Shown piece after piece: positions 1-13,790 of a stretch of DNA of 64,000 bases. This stretch comes from Pegoplata infirma (lineage: Eukaryota > Arthropoda > Insecta > Diptera > Anthomyiidae). Position numbers and translations under genes: made by a program. Each line of letters begins with the position of its first letter. The stretch's first letter is position 1. The DNA is taken from positions 11,192,951-11,256,950 of the forward strand of contig OY992541.1 in the NCBI GenBank assembly GCA_963921195.1, read 5' to 3'. Under the pieces are notes generated by a model. That model searched no databases, was not told the DNA's origin, and saw only the letters and a program-made list of their open reading frames with translations.

Positions 1-3000
1 AATTAATTCAAAATTAATTAATTCAAATGAGTTAATTCAAAATGAATTAATTCAAAATGAATTAATTCAAAATGAATTAATTCAAAATGAATTAATTCAA
101 AATGAGTTAATTCAAGTGAATTAATTCCAAATGAATTAATTCAAATGAGTTAATTCAAAATGAATTAATTCAAAATGAATTAATTCAAAATGAATTAATT
201 CAAAATGAATTAATTCAAAATGAATTAATTCAAAATGAATTAATTCAAAATGAATTAATTCAAAATGAATTAATTCAAAATGAATTAATTCAAATGAGTT
301 AATTCAAAATGAATTAATTCAAAATGAATTAATTCAAAATGAATTAATTCAAAATGAATTAATTCAAGTGAATTAATTCATTTGAGTTAATTCAAAATGA
401 ATTAATTCAAAATGAGTTAATTCAAAATGAATTAATTCAAAATGAATTAATTCAAAATGAATTAATTCAAAATGAATTAATTCAAAATGAATTAATTCCT
501 AATGAATTAATTCAAAATCAATTAATTCAAAATGAATTAATTCAAAATGAATTAATTCAAAATTAATTAATTCAAATGAGTTAATTCAAAATGAATTAAT
601 TCAAAATGAATTAATTCAAAATGAATTAATTCAAAATGAATTAATTCAAAATGAATTAATTCAAAATGAATTAATTCAAATGAGTTAATTCAAAATGAAT
701 TAATTCAAAATGAATTAATTCAAAATGAATTAATTCAAAATGAATTAATTCAAATGAATTAATTCAAAATGAGTTAATTCAAGTGAATTAATTCAAAATG
801 AATTAATTCAAATGAGTTAATTCAAAATGAATTAATTCAAAATGAATTAATTCAAAATGAATTAATTCAAAATGAATTAATTCAAAATGAATTAATTCAA
901 AATGAATTAATTCATTTTGAAAATGAAATGAATTAATTCAAAATGAATTAATTCAAAATGAATTAATTCAAAATGAATTAATTCAAAATGAATTAATTCA
1001 AATGAATTAATTCAAAATGAATTAATTCAAAATGAATTAATTCAAAATGAATTAATTCAAAATGAATTAATTCAAAATGAATTAATTCAAAATGAATTAA
1101 TTCAAAATGAATTAATTCAAAATGAATTAATTCAAAATGAATTAATTCAAAATGAATTAATTCAAAATGAGTTAATTCAAATGAATTAATTCAAAATGAA
1201 TTAATTCAAAATGAATTAATTCAAAATGAATTAATTCATTTTGAAAATGAAATGAATTAATTCAAAATGAATTAATTCAAAATGAATTAAATCAAATGAA
1301 TTAATTCAAAGTGAATTAATTCAAAATGAATTAATTCAAAATGAATTAATTCAAAATGAATTAATTCAAATGAGTTAATTCAAAATGAATTAAATCAAAT
1401 GAATTAATTCAAAATGAATTAATTCAAAATGAATTAATTCAAAATGAATTAATTCAAAATGAATTAATTCAAAATGAATTAATTCAAAATGAATTAATTC
1501 AAAATGAATTAATTCAAAATGAGTTAATTCAAATTAATTAATTCAAAATGAATTAATTCAAAATGAGTTAATTCAAATGAATTAATTCAAAATGAATTAA
1601 TTCAAAATGAATTAATTCAAAATGAATTAATTCAAAATGAATTAATTCAAAATGAATTAATTCAAAATGAATTAATTCAAAATGAATTAATTCAAAATGA
1701 ATTAATTCAAAATGAATTAATTCAAATGAGTTAATTCAAAATGAATTAATTCAAAATGAATTAATTCAAAATGAATTAATTCAAAATGAATTAATTCAAA
1801 ATGAATTAATTCAAAATGAATTAATTCAAATGAGTTAATTCAAAATGAATTAATTCAAAATTAATTAATTCAAAATGAATTAATTCAAAATGAATTAATT
1901 CAAAATGAATTAATTCAAAATTAATTAATTCAAATGAGTTAATTCAAAATGAATTAATTCAAAATGAATTAATTCAAAATGAATTAATTCAAATGAGTTA
2001 ATTCAAAATGAATTAATTCAAAATGAATTAATTCAAAATGAATTAATTCAAAATGAATTAATTCAAAATGAATTAATTCAAAATGAATTAATTCAAAATG
2101 AATTAATTCAAGTGAATTAATTCAAATGAGTTAATTCAAAATGAATTAATTCAAAATGAATTAATTCAAAATGAATTAATTCAAAATGAATTAATTCAAA
2201 ATGAATTAATTCAAGTGAATTAATTCAAATGAATTAATTCAAATGAGTTAATTCAAAATGAATTAATTTAAAATGAATTAATTCAAAATGAATTAATTCA
2301 AAATGAATTAATTCAAAATGAATTAATTCAAAATGAATTAATTCAAAATGAATTAATTCAAATGAGTTAATTCAAAATGAATTAATTCAAAATGAATTAA
2401 TTCAAAATGAATTAATTCAAGTGAATTAATTCATTTGAGTTAATTCAAAATGAATTAATTCAAAATGAATTAATTCAAAATGAATTAATTCAAAATGAAT
2501 TAATTCAAAATGAATTAATTCAAAATGAATTAATTCAAAATTAATTAATTCAAAATTAATTAATTCAAAATTAATTAATTCAAAATGAATTAATTCAAAA
2601 TGAATTAATTCAAAATTAATTAATTCAAATGAGTTAATTCAAAATGAATTAATTCAAAATGAATTAATTCAAAATGAATTAATTCAAAATGAATTAATTC
2701 AAAATGAATTAATTCAAAATGAATTAATTCAAAATGAATTAATTCAAAATGAATTAATTCAAAATGAATTAATTCAAAATGAATTAATTCAAAATGAATT
2801 AATTCAAAATGAATTAATTCAAAATGAATTAATTCAAAATGAATTAATTCAAAATGAATTAATTCAAAATGAATTAATTCAAAATGAATTAATTCAAAAT
2901 GAATTAATTCAAAATGAATTAATTCAAAATGAATTAATTCAAAATTAATTAATTCAAAATGAATTAATTCAAAATGAATTAATTCAAAATGAATTAATTC

Positions 3001-6000
3001 AAAATGAATTAATTCAAAATGAATTAATTCAAAATGAATTAATTCAAAATGAATTAATTCAAAATGAATTAATTCAAAATGAATTAATTCAAAATGAATT
3101 AATTCAAATGAGTTAATTCAAAATGAATTGATTCAAAATGAATTAATTCAAAATGAATTAATTCAAAATGAATTAATTCAAAATGAATTAATTCAAAATG
3201 AATTAATTCAAAATGAATTAATTCAAAATGAATTAATTCAAAATGAATTAATTCAAGTGAATTAATTCAAATGAATTAATTCAAAATGAATTAATTCAAA
3301 ATGAATTAATTCAAAATGAATTAATTCAAAATGAATTAATTCAAAATGAATTAATTCAAAATGAATTAATTCAAAATGAATTAATTCAAAATGAATTAAT
3401 TCAAAATGAATTAATTCAAAATGAATTAATTCAAATGAGTTAATTCAAAATGAATTAATTCAAAATGAATTAATTCAAAATGAATTAATTCAAAATGAAT
3501 TAATTCAAAATGAATTAATTCAAATGAATTAATTCAAAATGAATTAATTCAAAATGAATTAATTCAAAATGAATTAATTCAAAATGAATTAATTCAAAAT
3601 GAATTAATTCAAAATGAATTAATTCAAAATGAATTAATTCAAAATGAATTAATTCAAAATGAATTAATTCAAAATGAATTAATTCAAAATGAATTAATTC
3701 AAAATGAATTAATTCAAAATGAATAAATTCAAAATGAATTAATTCAAAATGAATTAATTCAAAATGAATTAATTCAAATGAGTTAATTCAAAATGAATTA
3801 ATTCAAAATGAATTAATTCAAAATGAATTAATTCAAAATGAATTAATTCAAAATGAATTAATTCAAAATGAATTAATTCAAAATGAATTAATTCAAAATG
3901 AATTAATTCAAAATGAATTAATTCAAAATGAATTAATTCAAGTGAATTAATTCAAATGAATTAATTCAAAATGAATTAATTCAAAATGAATTAATTCAAA
4001 ATGAATTAATTCAAAATGAATTAATTCAAAATGAATTAATTCAAAATGAATTAATTCAAAATGAATTAATTCAAAATGAATTAATTCAAATGAGTTAATT
4101 CAAAATGAATTAATTCAAAATGAATTAATTCAAAATGAATTAATTCAAAATGAATTAATTCGAAATGAATTAATTCAAAATGAATTAATTCAAAATGAAT
4201 TAATTCAAAATGAATTAATTCAAGTGAATTAATTCAAATGAATTAATTCAAATGAGTTAATTCAAAATGAATTAATTCAAAATGAATTAATTCAAAATGA
4301 ATTAATTCAAAATGAATTAATTCAAAATGAATTAATTCAAAATGAATTAATTCAAAATTAATTAATTCAAAATTAATTAATTCAAATGAGTTAATTCAAA
4401 ATGAATTAATTCAAAATTAATTAATTCAAAATGAATTAATTCAAAATGAATTAATTCAAAATGAATTAATTCAAAATGAATTAATTCAAAATGAATTAAT
4501 TCAAAATGAATTAATTCATTTTGAATTAATTAATTTTGAATTAATTCATTTTGAATTAATTCAAAATGAATTAATTCAAAATGAATTAATTCAAAATGAA
4601 TTAATTCAAAATGAATTAATTCAAAATGAATTAATTCAAATGAATTAATTCAAAATGAGTTAATTCAAGTGAATTAATTCAAAATGAATTAATTCAAAAT
4701 GAATTAATTCAAAATGAATTAATTCAAAATGAATTAATTCAAAATGAATTAATTCAAAATGAATTAATTCAAAATGAATTAATTCAAAATGAATTAATTC
4801 AAATGAGTTAATTCAAAATGAATTAATTCAAAATTAATTAATTCAAAATGAATTAATTCAAAATGAATTAATTCAAAATGAATTAATTCAAAATGAATTA
4901 ATTCAAAATGAATTAATTCAAGTGAATTAATTCAAATGAATTAATTCAAAATGAATTAATTCAAAATGAATTAATTCAAAATGAATTAATTCAAAATGAA
5001 TTAATTCAAAATGAATTAATTCAAAACGAATTAATTCAAAATGAATTAATTCAAAATGAATTAATTCAAAATGAATTAATTCAAAATGAATTAATTCAAA
5101 ATGAATTAATTCAAAATGAATTAATTCAAATGAGTTAATTCAAAATGAATTAATTCAAAATGAATTAATTCAAAATGAATTAATTCAAAATGAATTAATT
5201 CAAAATGAATTAATTCAAATGAATTAATTCAAAATGAGTTAATTCAAGTGAATTAATTTAAAATGAATTAATTCAAAATGAATTAATTCAAATGAGTTAA
5301 TTCAAAATGAATTAATTCAAAATGAATTAATTCAAAATGAATTAATTCAAAATGAATTAATTCAAAATGAATTAATTCAAAATGAATTAATTCAAAATGA
5401 ATTAATTCAAAATGAATTAATTCAAAATGAATTAATTCAAAATGAATTAATTCAAAATGAATTAATTCAAAATGAATTAATTCAAAATGAATTAATTCAA
5501 AATGAATTAATTCAAAATTAATTAATTCAAATGAGTTAATTCAAAATGAATTACTTCAAAATGAATTAATTCAAAATGAATTAATTCAAAATGAATTAAT
5601 TCACAATGAATTAATTCAAAATTAATTAATTCAAAATGAATTAATTCAAAATGAATTAATTCAAAATTAATTAATTCAAATGAGTTAATTCAAAATGAAT
5701 TAATTCAAAATGAATTAATTCAAAATGAATTAATTCAAAATGAATTAATTCAAAATGAATTAATTCAAAATGAATTAATTCAAAATGAATTAATTCAAAA
5801 TGAATTAATTCAAAATGAATTAATTCAAAATGAATTAATTCAAAATGAATTAATTCAAAATGAATTAATTCAAAATGAATTAATTCAAAATGAATTAATT
5901 CAAATGAGTTAATTCAAAATGAATTAAATAAAAATGAATTAATTCAAAATGAATTAATTCAAAATGAATTAATTCAAAATGAACTAATTCAAAATGAATT

Positions 6001-9000
6001 AATTCAAAATGAATTAATTCAAAATGAATTAATTCAAAATGAATTAATTCAAAATGAATTAATTCAAAATGAATTAATTCAAAATGAATTAATTCAAAAT
6101 GAATTAATTCAAAATTAATTAATTCAAAATTAATTAATTCAAAATTAATTAATTCAAAATTAATTAATTCAAATGAGTTAATTCAAAATGAATTAATTCA
6201 AAATGAATTAATTCAAAATGAATTAATTCAAAATGAATTAATTCAAAATGAATTAATTCAAATGAGTTAATTCAAAATGAATTAATTCAAAATGAATTAA
6301 TTCAAAATGAATTAATTCAAAATGAATTAATTCAAAATGAATTAATTCAAAATGAATTAATTCAAAATGAATTAATTCAAAATGAATTAATTCAAAATGA
6401 ATTAATTCAAAATGAATTAATTCAAAATGAATTAATTCAAGTGAATTAATTCAAATGAATTAATTAAAATGAATTAATTCAAAATGAATTAATTCAAAAT
6501 GAATTAATTCAAAATGAATTAATTCAAAATGAATTAATTCAAAATGAATTAATTCAAAATGAATTAATTCAAAATGAATTAATTCAAATGAGTTAATTCA
6601 AAATGAATTAATTCAAAATGAATTAATTCAAAATGAATTAATTCAAAATGAATTAATTCAAAATGAATTAATTCAAAATGAATTAATTCAAAATGAATTA
6701 ATTCAAGTGAATTAATTCAAATGAATTAATTCAAAATGAATTAATTCAAAATGAATTAATTCAAAATGAATTAATTCAAAATGAATTAATTCAAAATGAA
6801 TTAATTCAAAATGAATTAATTCAAAATGAATTAATTCAAAATGAATTAATTCAAAATGAATTAATTCAAAATGAATTAATTCAAGTGAATTAATTCAAAT
6901 GAATTAATTCAAAATGAATTAATTCAAAATGAATTAATTCAAAATGAATTAATTCAAAATGAATTAATTCAAAATGAATTAATTCAAAATGAATTAATTC
7001 AAAATGATTTAACTCAAAATGAATTAATTCAAAATGAATTAATTCAAAATGAATTAATTCAAAATGAATTAATTCAAGTGAATTAATTCAAAATGAATTA
7101 ATTCAAAATGAATTAACTCAAAATGAATTAATTCAAAATGAATTAATTCAATATGAATTAATTCAAAATGAATTAATTCAAAATGAATTAATTCAAATTG
7201 AATTAATTCAAGTCAATTAATTCAAAATGAATTAATTCAAAATGAATTAATTCAAAATGAATTAATTCAAAATGAATTAATTCAAAATGAATTAATTCAA
7301 AATGAATTAATTCAAAATTAATTAATTCAAATGAGTTAATTCAAAATGAATTAATTCAAAATGAATTAATTCAAAATGAATTAATTCAAAATGAATTAAT
7401 TCAAAATGAATTAATTCAAAATGAATTAATTCAAAATGAATTAATTCAAAATGAATTAATTCAAAATGAATTAATTCAAAATGAATTAATTCAAATGAGT
7501 TAATTCAAAATGAATTAATTCAAAATGAATTAATTCAAAATGAATTAATTCAAAATGAATTAATTCAAATGAATTAATTCAAAATGAGTTAATTCAAGTG
7601 AATTAATTCAAAATGAATTAATTCAAATGAGTTAATTCAAAATGAATTAATTCAAAATGAATTAATTCAAAATGAATTAATTCAAAATGAATTAATTCAA
7701 AATGAATTAATTCAAAATGAATTAATTCAAAATGAATTAATTCAAGTGAATTAATTCAAAATGAATTAATTCAAAATGAATTAATTCAAAATGAATTAAT
7801 TCAAAATGAATTAATTCAAAATGAATTAATTCAAAATAAATTAATTCAAATGAGTTAATTCAAAATGAATTAATTCAAAATGAATTAATTCAAAATGAAT
7901 TAATTCAAAATGAATTAATTCAAAATGAATTAATTTAAAATGAATTAATTCAAAATGAATTAATTCAAAATTAATTAATTCAAATGAGTTAATTCAAAAT
8001 GAATTAATTCAAAATGAATTAATTCAAAATGAATTAATTCAAAATGAATTAATTCAAAATGAATTAATTCAAAAAGAATTAATTCAAATGAATTAATTCA
8101 AAATGAATTAATTCAAAATGAATTAATTCAAAATGAATTAATTCAAAATTAATTAATTCAAATGAGTTAATTCAAAATGAATTAATTCAAAATGAATTAA
8201 TTCAAAATGAATTGATTCAAAATGAATTAATTCAAAATGAGTTAATTCAAGTGAATTAATTCCAAATGAATTAATTCAAATGAGTTAATTCAAAATGAAT
8301 TAACTCATTGAAATGAATTAACTCATTGAATTAATTCAAAATGAATTAATTCAAAATGAATTAATTCAAAATGAATTAATTCAAATGAGTTAATTCAAAA
8401 TGAATTAATTCAAAATGAATTAATTCAAAATGAATTAATTCAAAATGAATTAATTCAAGTGAATTAATTCATTTGAGTTAATTCAAAATGAATTAATTCA
8501 AAATGAATTAATTCAAAATGAGTTAATTCAAAATGAATTAATTCAAAATGAATTAATTCAAAATGAATTAATTCAAAATGAATTAATTCAAAATGAATTA
8601 ATTCAAAATGAATTAATTCCTAATGAATTAATTCAAAATCAATTAATTCAAAATGAATTAATTCAAAATGAATTAATTCAAAATGAATTAATTCAAAATT
8701 AATTAATTCAAATGAGTTAATTCAAAATGAATTAATTCAAAATGAATTAATTCAAAATGAATTAATTCAAAATGAATTAATTCAAAATGAATTAATTCAA
8801 AATGAATTAATTCAAAATGAATTAATTCAAATGAGTTAATTCAAAATGAATTAATTCAAAATGAATTAATTCAAAATGAATTAATTCAAAATGAATTAAT
8901 TCAAAATGAATTAATTCAAATGAATTAATTCAAAATGAGTTAATTCAAGTGAATTAATTCAAAATGAATTAATTCAAATGAGTTAATTCAAAATGAATTA

Positions 9001-9326
9001 ATTCAAAATGAATTAATTCAAAATGAATTAATTCAAAATGAATTAATTCAAAATGAATTAATTCAAAATGAATTAACTCAAAATGAATTAATTCAAATGA
9101 ATTAATTCAAATGAGTTAATTCAAAATGAACTAATTCAAAATGAACTAATTCAAAATGAATTAATTCAACATGAATTAATTCAAAATGAATTAATTCAAA
9201 ATGAATTAATTCAAAATGAATTAATTCAAAATGAATTAACTCAAAATGAATTAATTCAAATGAATTAATTCAAATGAGTTAATTCAAAATGAATTAATTC
9301 AAAATGAATTAATTCAAAATGAATTA
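1..9326 (+). repeat. 15-bp AT-rich satellite array, block A
   Basis: Uninterrupted tandem copies of a 15-bp monomer, GAATTAATTCAAAAT, continuing beyond the left edge. Ten of the 15 bases (GAATTAATTC) form a perfect palindrome, and the remaining five (AAAAT) are the only part that gives the unit a direction. Common variants are a 14-bp unit with one A missing (often followed by GAGTTAATTC), AAGTGAATT, AAAATTAATT, and rarer point changes. A short stretch near 4519-4557 carries the reversed spacer. No gene is present. The only open plus-strand frame reads QNELI repeatedly and is broken by the 14-bp units. Confidence 0.98.
9316..9326. repeat. Target-site duplication of the RTE-like LINE, left copy
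   Basis: AAAATGAATTA directly borders the 3' end of the minus-strand LINE and recurs at 11542-11552 beyond its 5' end. In the related array segment at 30369-30379 the same sequence occurs once, with matching neighbours on both sides, as expected for the unoccupied site. Confidence 0.8.
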
Positions 9327-11541
9327 TATTATATATTTAATCCTTTAATTCCCTGTGGAACATAGGGCCGCAACAAATGCTTTCCATCGTATTTTATCAT
9401 TAGACATCGATTTCATTTCACTCCAGGATACACCATGCTCATGCAGCTCGTTCTCGATTTGTCGCCTCCAAGTATTTGCAGGCCTGCCAGGTCTCCTGGA
9501 TCCTTGAGGGTTAAATTCAACTGACTGTCGGGTTATATCATTCGCTGGCTTTCTCATTGTATGTCCTAACCAACTAAATTTACGCGAACGTATATTTATA
9601 CTCAAGGGAACTTGATTAGTTAGGTTCCACAGATCTTGGTTTGATATAGTAGCTGGCCAAAATATTCTATGTATACGCCTGAGACATCGGTTTACAAAAG
9701 CATGCAAGCTACTCATTTCGCGACATGATATATTCCACGTTTCACAGCCAAATAGCAGCACAGATTTCACGTTGCTGTTAAAAATCTTGACTTTGGTGTA
9801 ATTTGAAATATTTTGCGATCTCCAGAATTTATTAAGTGAACCATACGCTTGCCTTGCTTTACAAAGTCTATTCTGTATATCTTCCTTGCTACCCCCACTT
9901 TTTGAAATTATACTCCCAAGATAGCAAAAGCTTTCAACATCATCAATGGGTTGGCCAGAAAGCTGGAAGATCGTGGTGCATGATGAATTTATGCGCATTG
10001 ACTTTGTTTTGTGAATATTAATTTGTAAGCCAGCTTTAGCTGCACAAGTAGCAAAGGAATGGATCTTGGTTTGCATGCTAGAGAAGCGGTGAGATAAAAG
10101 ACAGACGTCATCTGCATAGTCGATATCGTCTAACCTGTCATGGAGGCCCCATGAGATACCATGATGCGAGTCCATGGATTGGTTCATGACTACATCAAGT
10201 ACTATATTAAACAATAGTGGTGACAGAACACAGCCTTGACGAACTCCTACGTTTACTCTGATGGGTTTGCTTGATGAGCCCTCGTGAAGTATGGAACAAT
10301 AAGCGTTGTTGTAGAGCTGCATTATAAGATTAATTAACTTCTCGGGGACTCCCTTGCATCTTAGAGCTTCCCAGATTGCATTGTGTTGTAGCGTATCAAA
10401 GGCTCGTTTGAAGTCTACGAACACTAAATAAAGGGGTGAGCGCCATTCAACCGACTGTTCCACAATTACTCTCAAGCTGTTGATATGATCAATACATGAC
10501 TTATTTGGCCTAAAGCCCGCTTGTTCTCGTCTTAGATGTGGTTCAATAATGGTTGAGATGCGATTGTGCAGGATGTGGGCTATGATTTTGTTGACCATGT
10601 TCAAAAGAGTTATACCCCTCCAGTTGGAGCAATCTTGTAAGTTCCCCTTTTTTGGAAGTTTGATTATAAGTCCTTCTCTAACATCATCAGGGATTTCTCC
10701 AGTTGACCAAAAATTGGATATTATGGGTTCTAGTAACTTTGTTGTGAGCGTGATGTCTGTTTTCAGAATCTCGGGAGGTATTCCGTCAGGGCCTGCAGAT
10801 TTACCGGACTTCAGACGTTTTATTGCAGCTGTTATTTCATCGGATGAAGGTGTTGCGATGCTTATATCAGTTCTTATGTTATTTACATGATGCATTGGAT
10901 CACAATCACATATTCTTGTAAGTTCCGTCGGATTGACAGATAACAGGTTAGTATAATACTTCTCCCACAACTCCATTTGTTGATCTTTAGCATAGATCAA
11001 TTCGCCCTGATCATTCCTCAGCGGTTTAATGTTGTGGTGGTTATAACATGAAATCTCCTTCGTAATACGGTAAAGGTCTTTGGTTCGACCCGTCTCACTG
11101 GCTTTTTGTGCGTCTACGGCTAAATTATCAGCCCACTTCCGCTTATCTTTCCTTGCACTGCGTTTAACTTTTCGGTTTTCCTCTTGATATTTACGTTGTT
11201 CTTCTTGTTTGGCTTGTGGGGTTTTAGCATCATTTATTTTATTTTTAACTTGTTTTCTAGATTCAATAATTCTCCAAGTATTGTCAGATATCCAGGGCTT
11301 GTTGGATTTTCTAGCATATCCAATTTCGCTTTTAGCCGAGTCGATAAATGTGGATTTTACATCATTCCAGTAAGCATCTATGTTTTGTTGGGGGGAAATT
11401 GATAGAAGATCTGCCCTGTTCCTCAACGAATTAGAGAACTGAACAGAGACCTCCTGATTGTTTAATTTGTTTACGTCGAATCTTCTTCTGCTCAGAGCTG
11501 GATTACGTTTTGTAGCTTTTAACTTAAGTTGGACTTCAGCA
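9327..11541 (-). mobile_element. 5'-truncated RTE-like non-LTR retrotransposon in the satellite
   Basis: A 2.2-kb non-satellite segment flanked on both sides by array. On the minus strand it contains one long reading frame for a reverse transcriptase, followed by a very short AT-only 3' tail (about 20 bases after the stop). This fits RTE-type elements, which have minimal 3' UTRs and simple-repeat tails. The 5' end is cut just downstream of where the endonuclease domain would lie, as in ordinary 5' truncation during target-primed reverse transcription. Both flanks carry AAAATGAATTA (9316-9326 and 11542-11552), which is the likely target duplication. An unoccupied version of this site is present at 30369-30379. 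Confidence 0.9.
9345..11540 (-). CDS. Reverse transcriptase of RTE-like LINE, 5'-partial
   Basis: The frame is open from the satellite junction at 11540 to a TAA at 9345-9347, about 731 codons with no stop. No initiator is visible because the N-terminal apurinic-type endonuclease has been lost; an apparent start at 11426 would be a TTG and is not convincing. Counting from 11540, a basic linker (KRNPALSRRRFD) comes first. Reverse transcriptase motifs follow: the DFKRAFD block near residue 376, VRQGCVLSPLLFN, and the catalytic YADD at about 475-478. The C-terminus has the LGHTMRK and GRPANTWRR segments characteristic of RTE-clade and related insect elements. It would copy element RNA at nicked chromosomal DNA. 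The intact frame suggests a fairly recent insertion, but without the endonuclease it cannot be autonomous. RTE-clade assignment is by motif recognition; a sister clade is possible. Confidence 0.92.
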   Translation of the reverse strand, partial: AEVQLKLKATKRNPALSRRRFDVNKLNNQEVSVQFSNSLRNRADLLSISPQQNIDAYWNDVKSTFIDSAKSEIGYARKSNKPWISDNTWRIIESRKQVKNKINDAKTPQAKQEEQRKYQEENRKVKRSARKDKRKWADNLAVDAQKASETGRTKDLYRITKEISCYNHHNIKPLRNDQGELIYAKDQQMELWEKYYTNLLSVNPTELTRICDCDPMHHVNNIRTDISIATPSSDEITAAIKRLKSGKSAGPDGIPPEILKTDITLTTKLLEPIISNFWSTGEIPDDVREGLIIKLPKKGNLQDCSNWRGITLLNMVNKIIAHILHNRISTIIEPHLRREQAGFRPNKSCIDHINSLRVIVEQSVEWRSPLYLVFVDFKRAFDTLQHNAIWEALRCKGVPEKLINLIMQLYNNAYCSILHEGSSSKPIRVNVGVRQGCVLSPLLFNIVLDVVMNQSMDSHHGISWGLHDRLDDIDYADDVCLLSHRFSSMQTKIHSFATCAAKAGLQINIHKTKSMRINSSCTTIFQLSGQPIDDVESFCYLGSIISKSGGSKEDIQNRLCKARQAYGSLNKFWRSQNISNYTKVKIFNSNVKSVLLFGCETWNISCREMSSLHAFVNRCLRRIHRIFWPATISNQDLWNLTNQVPLSINIRSRKFSWLGHTMRKPANDITRQSVEFNPQGSRRPGRPANTWRRQIENELHEHGVSWSEMKSMSNDKIRWKAFVAALCSTGN

Positions 11542-13790
11542 AAAATGAATTAATTCAAGTGAATTAATTCAAAATGAATTAATTCAAAATGAATTAATTC
11601 ATTTTGAAAATGAAATGAATTAATTCAAAATGAATTAATTCAAAATGAATTAATTCAAAATGAATTAATTCAAAATGAATTAATTCAAATGAATTAATTC
11701 AAAATGAATTAATTCAAAATGAATTAATTCAAAATGAATTAATTCAAAATGAATTAATTCAAAATGAATTAATTCAAAATGAGTTAATTCAAAATGAATT
11801 AATTCAAGTGAATTAATTCAAAATGAATTAATTCAAAATGAATTAATTCAAAATGAATTAACTCAAAATGAATTAATTCAAAATGATTTAATTCAAAATG
11901 AATTAATTCAAAATGAATTAATTCAAAATGAATTAATTCAAAATGAATTAATTCAAAATGAGTTAATTCAAATGAATTAATTCAAAATGAATTAATTCAA
12001 AATGAATTAATTCAAAATGAATTAATTCATTTTGAAAATGAAATGAGTTAATTCAAAATGAATTAATTCAAAATGAATTAATTCAAAATGAATTAATTCA
12101 AAATGAATTAATTCAAAATGAATTCATTCAAAATGAATTAATTCAAAATGAATTAATTCAAAATGAATTAATTCAAAATGAATTAATTCAAAATGAATTA
12201 ATTCAAAATGAATTAATTCAAAATGAATTAATTCAAAATTAATTAATTCAAAATTAATTAATTCAAAATGAATTAATTCAAAATGAATTAATTCAAAATT
12301 AATTAATTCAAATGAGTTAATTCAAAATGAATTAATTCAAAATGAATTAATTCAAAATGAATTAATTCAAAATGAATTAATTCAAAATGAATTAATTCAA
12401 AATGAATTAATTCAAAATGAATTAATTCAAAATGAATTAATTCAAAATGAATTAATTCAAAATGAATTAATTCAAATGAGTTAATTCAAAATGAATTAAT
12501 TCAAAATGAATTAATTCAAAATGAATTAATTCAAAATGAATTAATTAAAAATGAATTAATTCAAAATGAATTAATTCAAAATGAATTAATTCAAAATGAA
12601 TTAATTCAAGTGAATTAATTCAAATGAATTAATTCAAAATGAATTAATTCAAAATGAATTAATTCAAAATGAATTAATTCAAAATGAATTAATTCAAAAT
12701 GAATTAATTCAAAATGAATTAATTCAAAATGAATTAATTCAAAATGAATTAAATCAAATGAATTAATTCAAAATGAATTAATTCAAAATGAATTAATTCA
12801 AAATGAATTAATTCAAATGAATTAATGAATTAATTCAAAATGAATTAATTCAAAATGAATTAATTCAAGTGAATTAATTCATTTGAGTTAATTCAAAATG
12901 AATTAATTCAAAATGAATTAATTCAAAATGAATTAATTCAAAATGAATTAATTCAAAATGAATTAAGTGAATTAATTCAAAATGAATTAATTCAAAATGA
13001 ATTAATTCAAAATGAATTAACTCAAAATGAATTAATTCAAAATGATTTAATTCAATATGAATTAATTCAAAATGAATTAATTCAAAATGAATTAATTCAA
13101 AATGAATTAATTCAAAATGAATTAATTCAAAATGAATTAATTCAAAATGAATTAATTCAAAATGAATTAATTCAAAATGAGTTAATTCAAATGAATTAAT
13201 TCAAAATGAATTAATTCAAAATGAATTAATTCAAAATGAATTAATTCATTTTGAAAATGAAATGAATTAATTCAAAATGAATTAATTCAAAATGAATTAA
13301 ATCAAATGAATTAATTCAAAATGAATTAATTCAAAATGAATTAATTCAAAATGAATTAATTCAAAATGAATTAATTCAAATGAGTTAATTCAAAATGAAT
13401 TAAATCAAATGAATTAATTCAAAATGAATTAATTCAAAATGAATTAATTCAAAATGAATTAATTCAAAATGAATTAATTCAAAATGATTTAATTCAAAAT
13501 GAGTTAATTCAAATTAATTAATTCAAAATGAATTAATTCAAAATGAGTTAATTCAAATGAATTAATTCAAAATGAATTAATTCAAAATGAATTAATTCAA
13601 AATGAATTAATTCAAAATGAATTAATTCAAAATGAATTAATTCAAAATGAATTAATTCAAAATGAATTAATTCAAAATGAATTAATTCAAAATGAATTAA
13701 TTCAAAATGAATTAATTCAAATGAGTTAATTCAAAATGAATTAATTCAAAATGAATTAATTCAAAATGAATTAATTCAAAATGAATTAAT
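11542..13790 (+). repeat. Satellite array, block B
   Basis: Same 15-bp monomer in the same direction as block A. Includes three copies of a recurrent junction CATTTTGAAAATGAAATG (from 11600, 12028 and 13247), where the spacer direction flips briefly. Rare variants such as GAATTCATTC at 12121 match the array at 30963 and help align distant duplicates. No gene is present. Confidence 0.97.

Noticed and set aside
9836..11402. Plus-strand frames opposite the RTE-like reverse transcriptase
   Set aside because: They are antisense shadows of the long minus-strand frame, which has all family motifs.
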